In this document: positions 5,778 to 5,805 of the stretch, piece by piece | Layout: every line of letters starts with the position of its first letter | Numbering within the stretch: the stretch's first letter is position 1 | Assembly (NCBI GenBank): GCA_023395675.1 | Contig: JAEWYL010000279.1 | Span: forward strand, 1 to 5,805 | Direction: 5' to 3' | Source of the DNA: Chloroflexota bacterium | Lineage (GTDB): Bacteria; Chloroflexota; Anaerolineae; Anaerolineales; UBA4823 | DNA: 5,805 nt | Translations under genes and position numbers: made by a program | Notes under the pieces: generated by a model | Database searches by the model: none | What the model saw: the letters and a program-made list of their open reading frames with translations, nothing else | What the model was told of the DNA's origin: nothing

Positions 5778-5805
5778 ATGAGCGTGTGGTGTTGGGCGGC
5801 AGAGC
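5778..5805 (+). CDS. Possible start of a further operon gene (cut by the window end)
   Basis: An ATG at 5778, 19 bases after the kinase stop, opens a frame that stays open to the end of the window and reads MSVWCWAAE. A purine-rich GAGAAG at 5762-5767 lies upstream at a slightly long distance. The same strand and tight spacing suggest an additional operon member, but nine codons do not allow any family call, and the start could be elsewhere. Confidence 0.3.

Overview
This is a compact, high-GC bacterial segment in which every supported gene is on the plus strand. There are no intergenic gaps larger than 37 bases. It reads as an internal piece of one operon for uptake and catabolism of the amino sugars of peptidoglycan (MurNAc and GlcNAc). 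The strong G/C bias at third codon positions is similar in all genes, and nothing suggests recent transfer. The layout (ABC sugar transporter, intracellular hexosaminidase, MurQ etherase, BadF-type kinase, tandem-GNAT protein) recalls the MurNAc/muropeptide recycling clusters of Gram-positive bacteria such as Clostridium acetobutylicum. The base composition and protein style suggest a GC-rich lineage, possibly Chloroflexota (Anaerolineae-like). That taxonomic guess is weak and rests on impression only.

Order of genes: (1) the C-terminal end of a CUT1/MalG-type ABC sugar permease (1-264, cut by the window start); (2) a HAD-superfamily phosphatase-like hydrolase (277-1050); (3) a protein with two GNAT acetyltransferase domains (1031-1999); (4) a cytoplasmic family GH20 beta-N-acetylhexosaminidase (1992-3866); (5) MurQ, N-acetylmuramic acid 6-phosphate etherase (3904-4827); (6) a BadF/BadG-type N-acetylhexosamine kinase, probably acting on MurNAc and/or GlcNAc (4835-5758); (7) a possible start of a further gene (from 5778). 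Genes 2/3 and 3/4 overlap by 20 and 8 bases, and the others are 7 to 37 bases apart, so co-transcription and translational coupling are likely. No promoter, terminator, regulator gene, RNA gene, repeat array or mobile element is visible.

Proposed joint function (inference): the ABC transporter imports unphosphorylated muropeptide-derived sugars or disaccharides. The tandem GNAT protein may re-acetylate glucosamine residues. GH20 then removes the non-reducing GlcNAc, the kinase makes the 6-phosphates, and MurQ splits MurNAc-6-phosphate into GlcNAc-6-phosphate and D-lactate. The role of the HAD enzyme is open. The most noteworthy point is that a GH20 enzyme, whose chemistry needs the substrate's own acetamido group, takes the place usually held by GH3 NagZ and lies directly after a candidate glucosaminide acetyltransferase.
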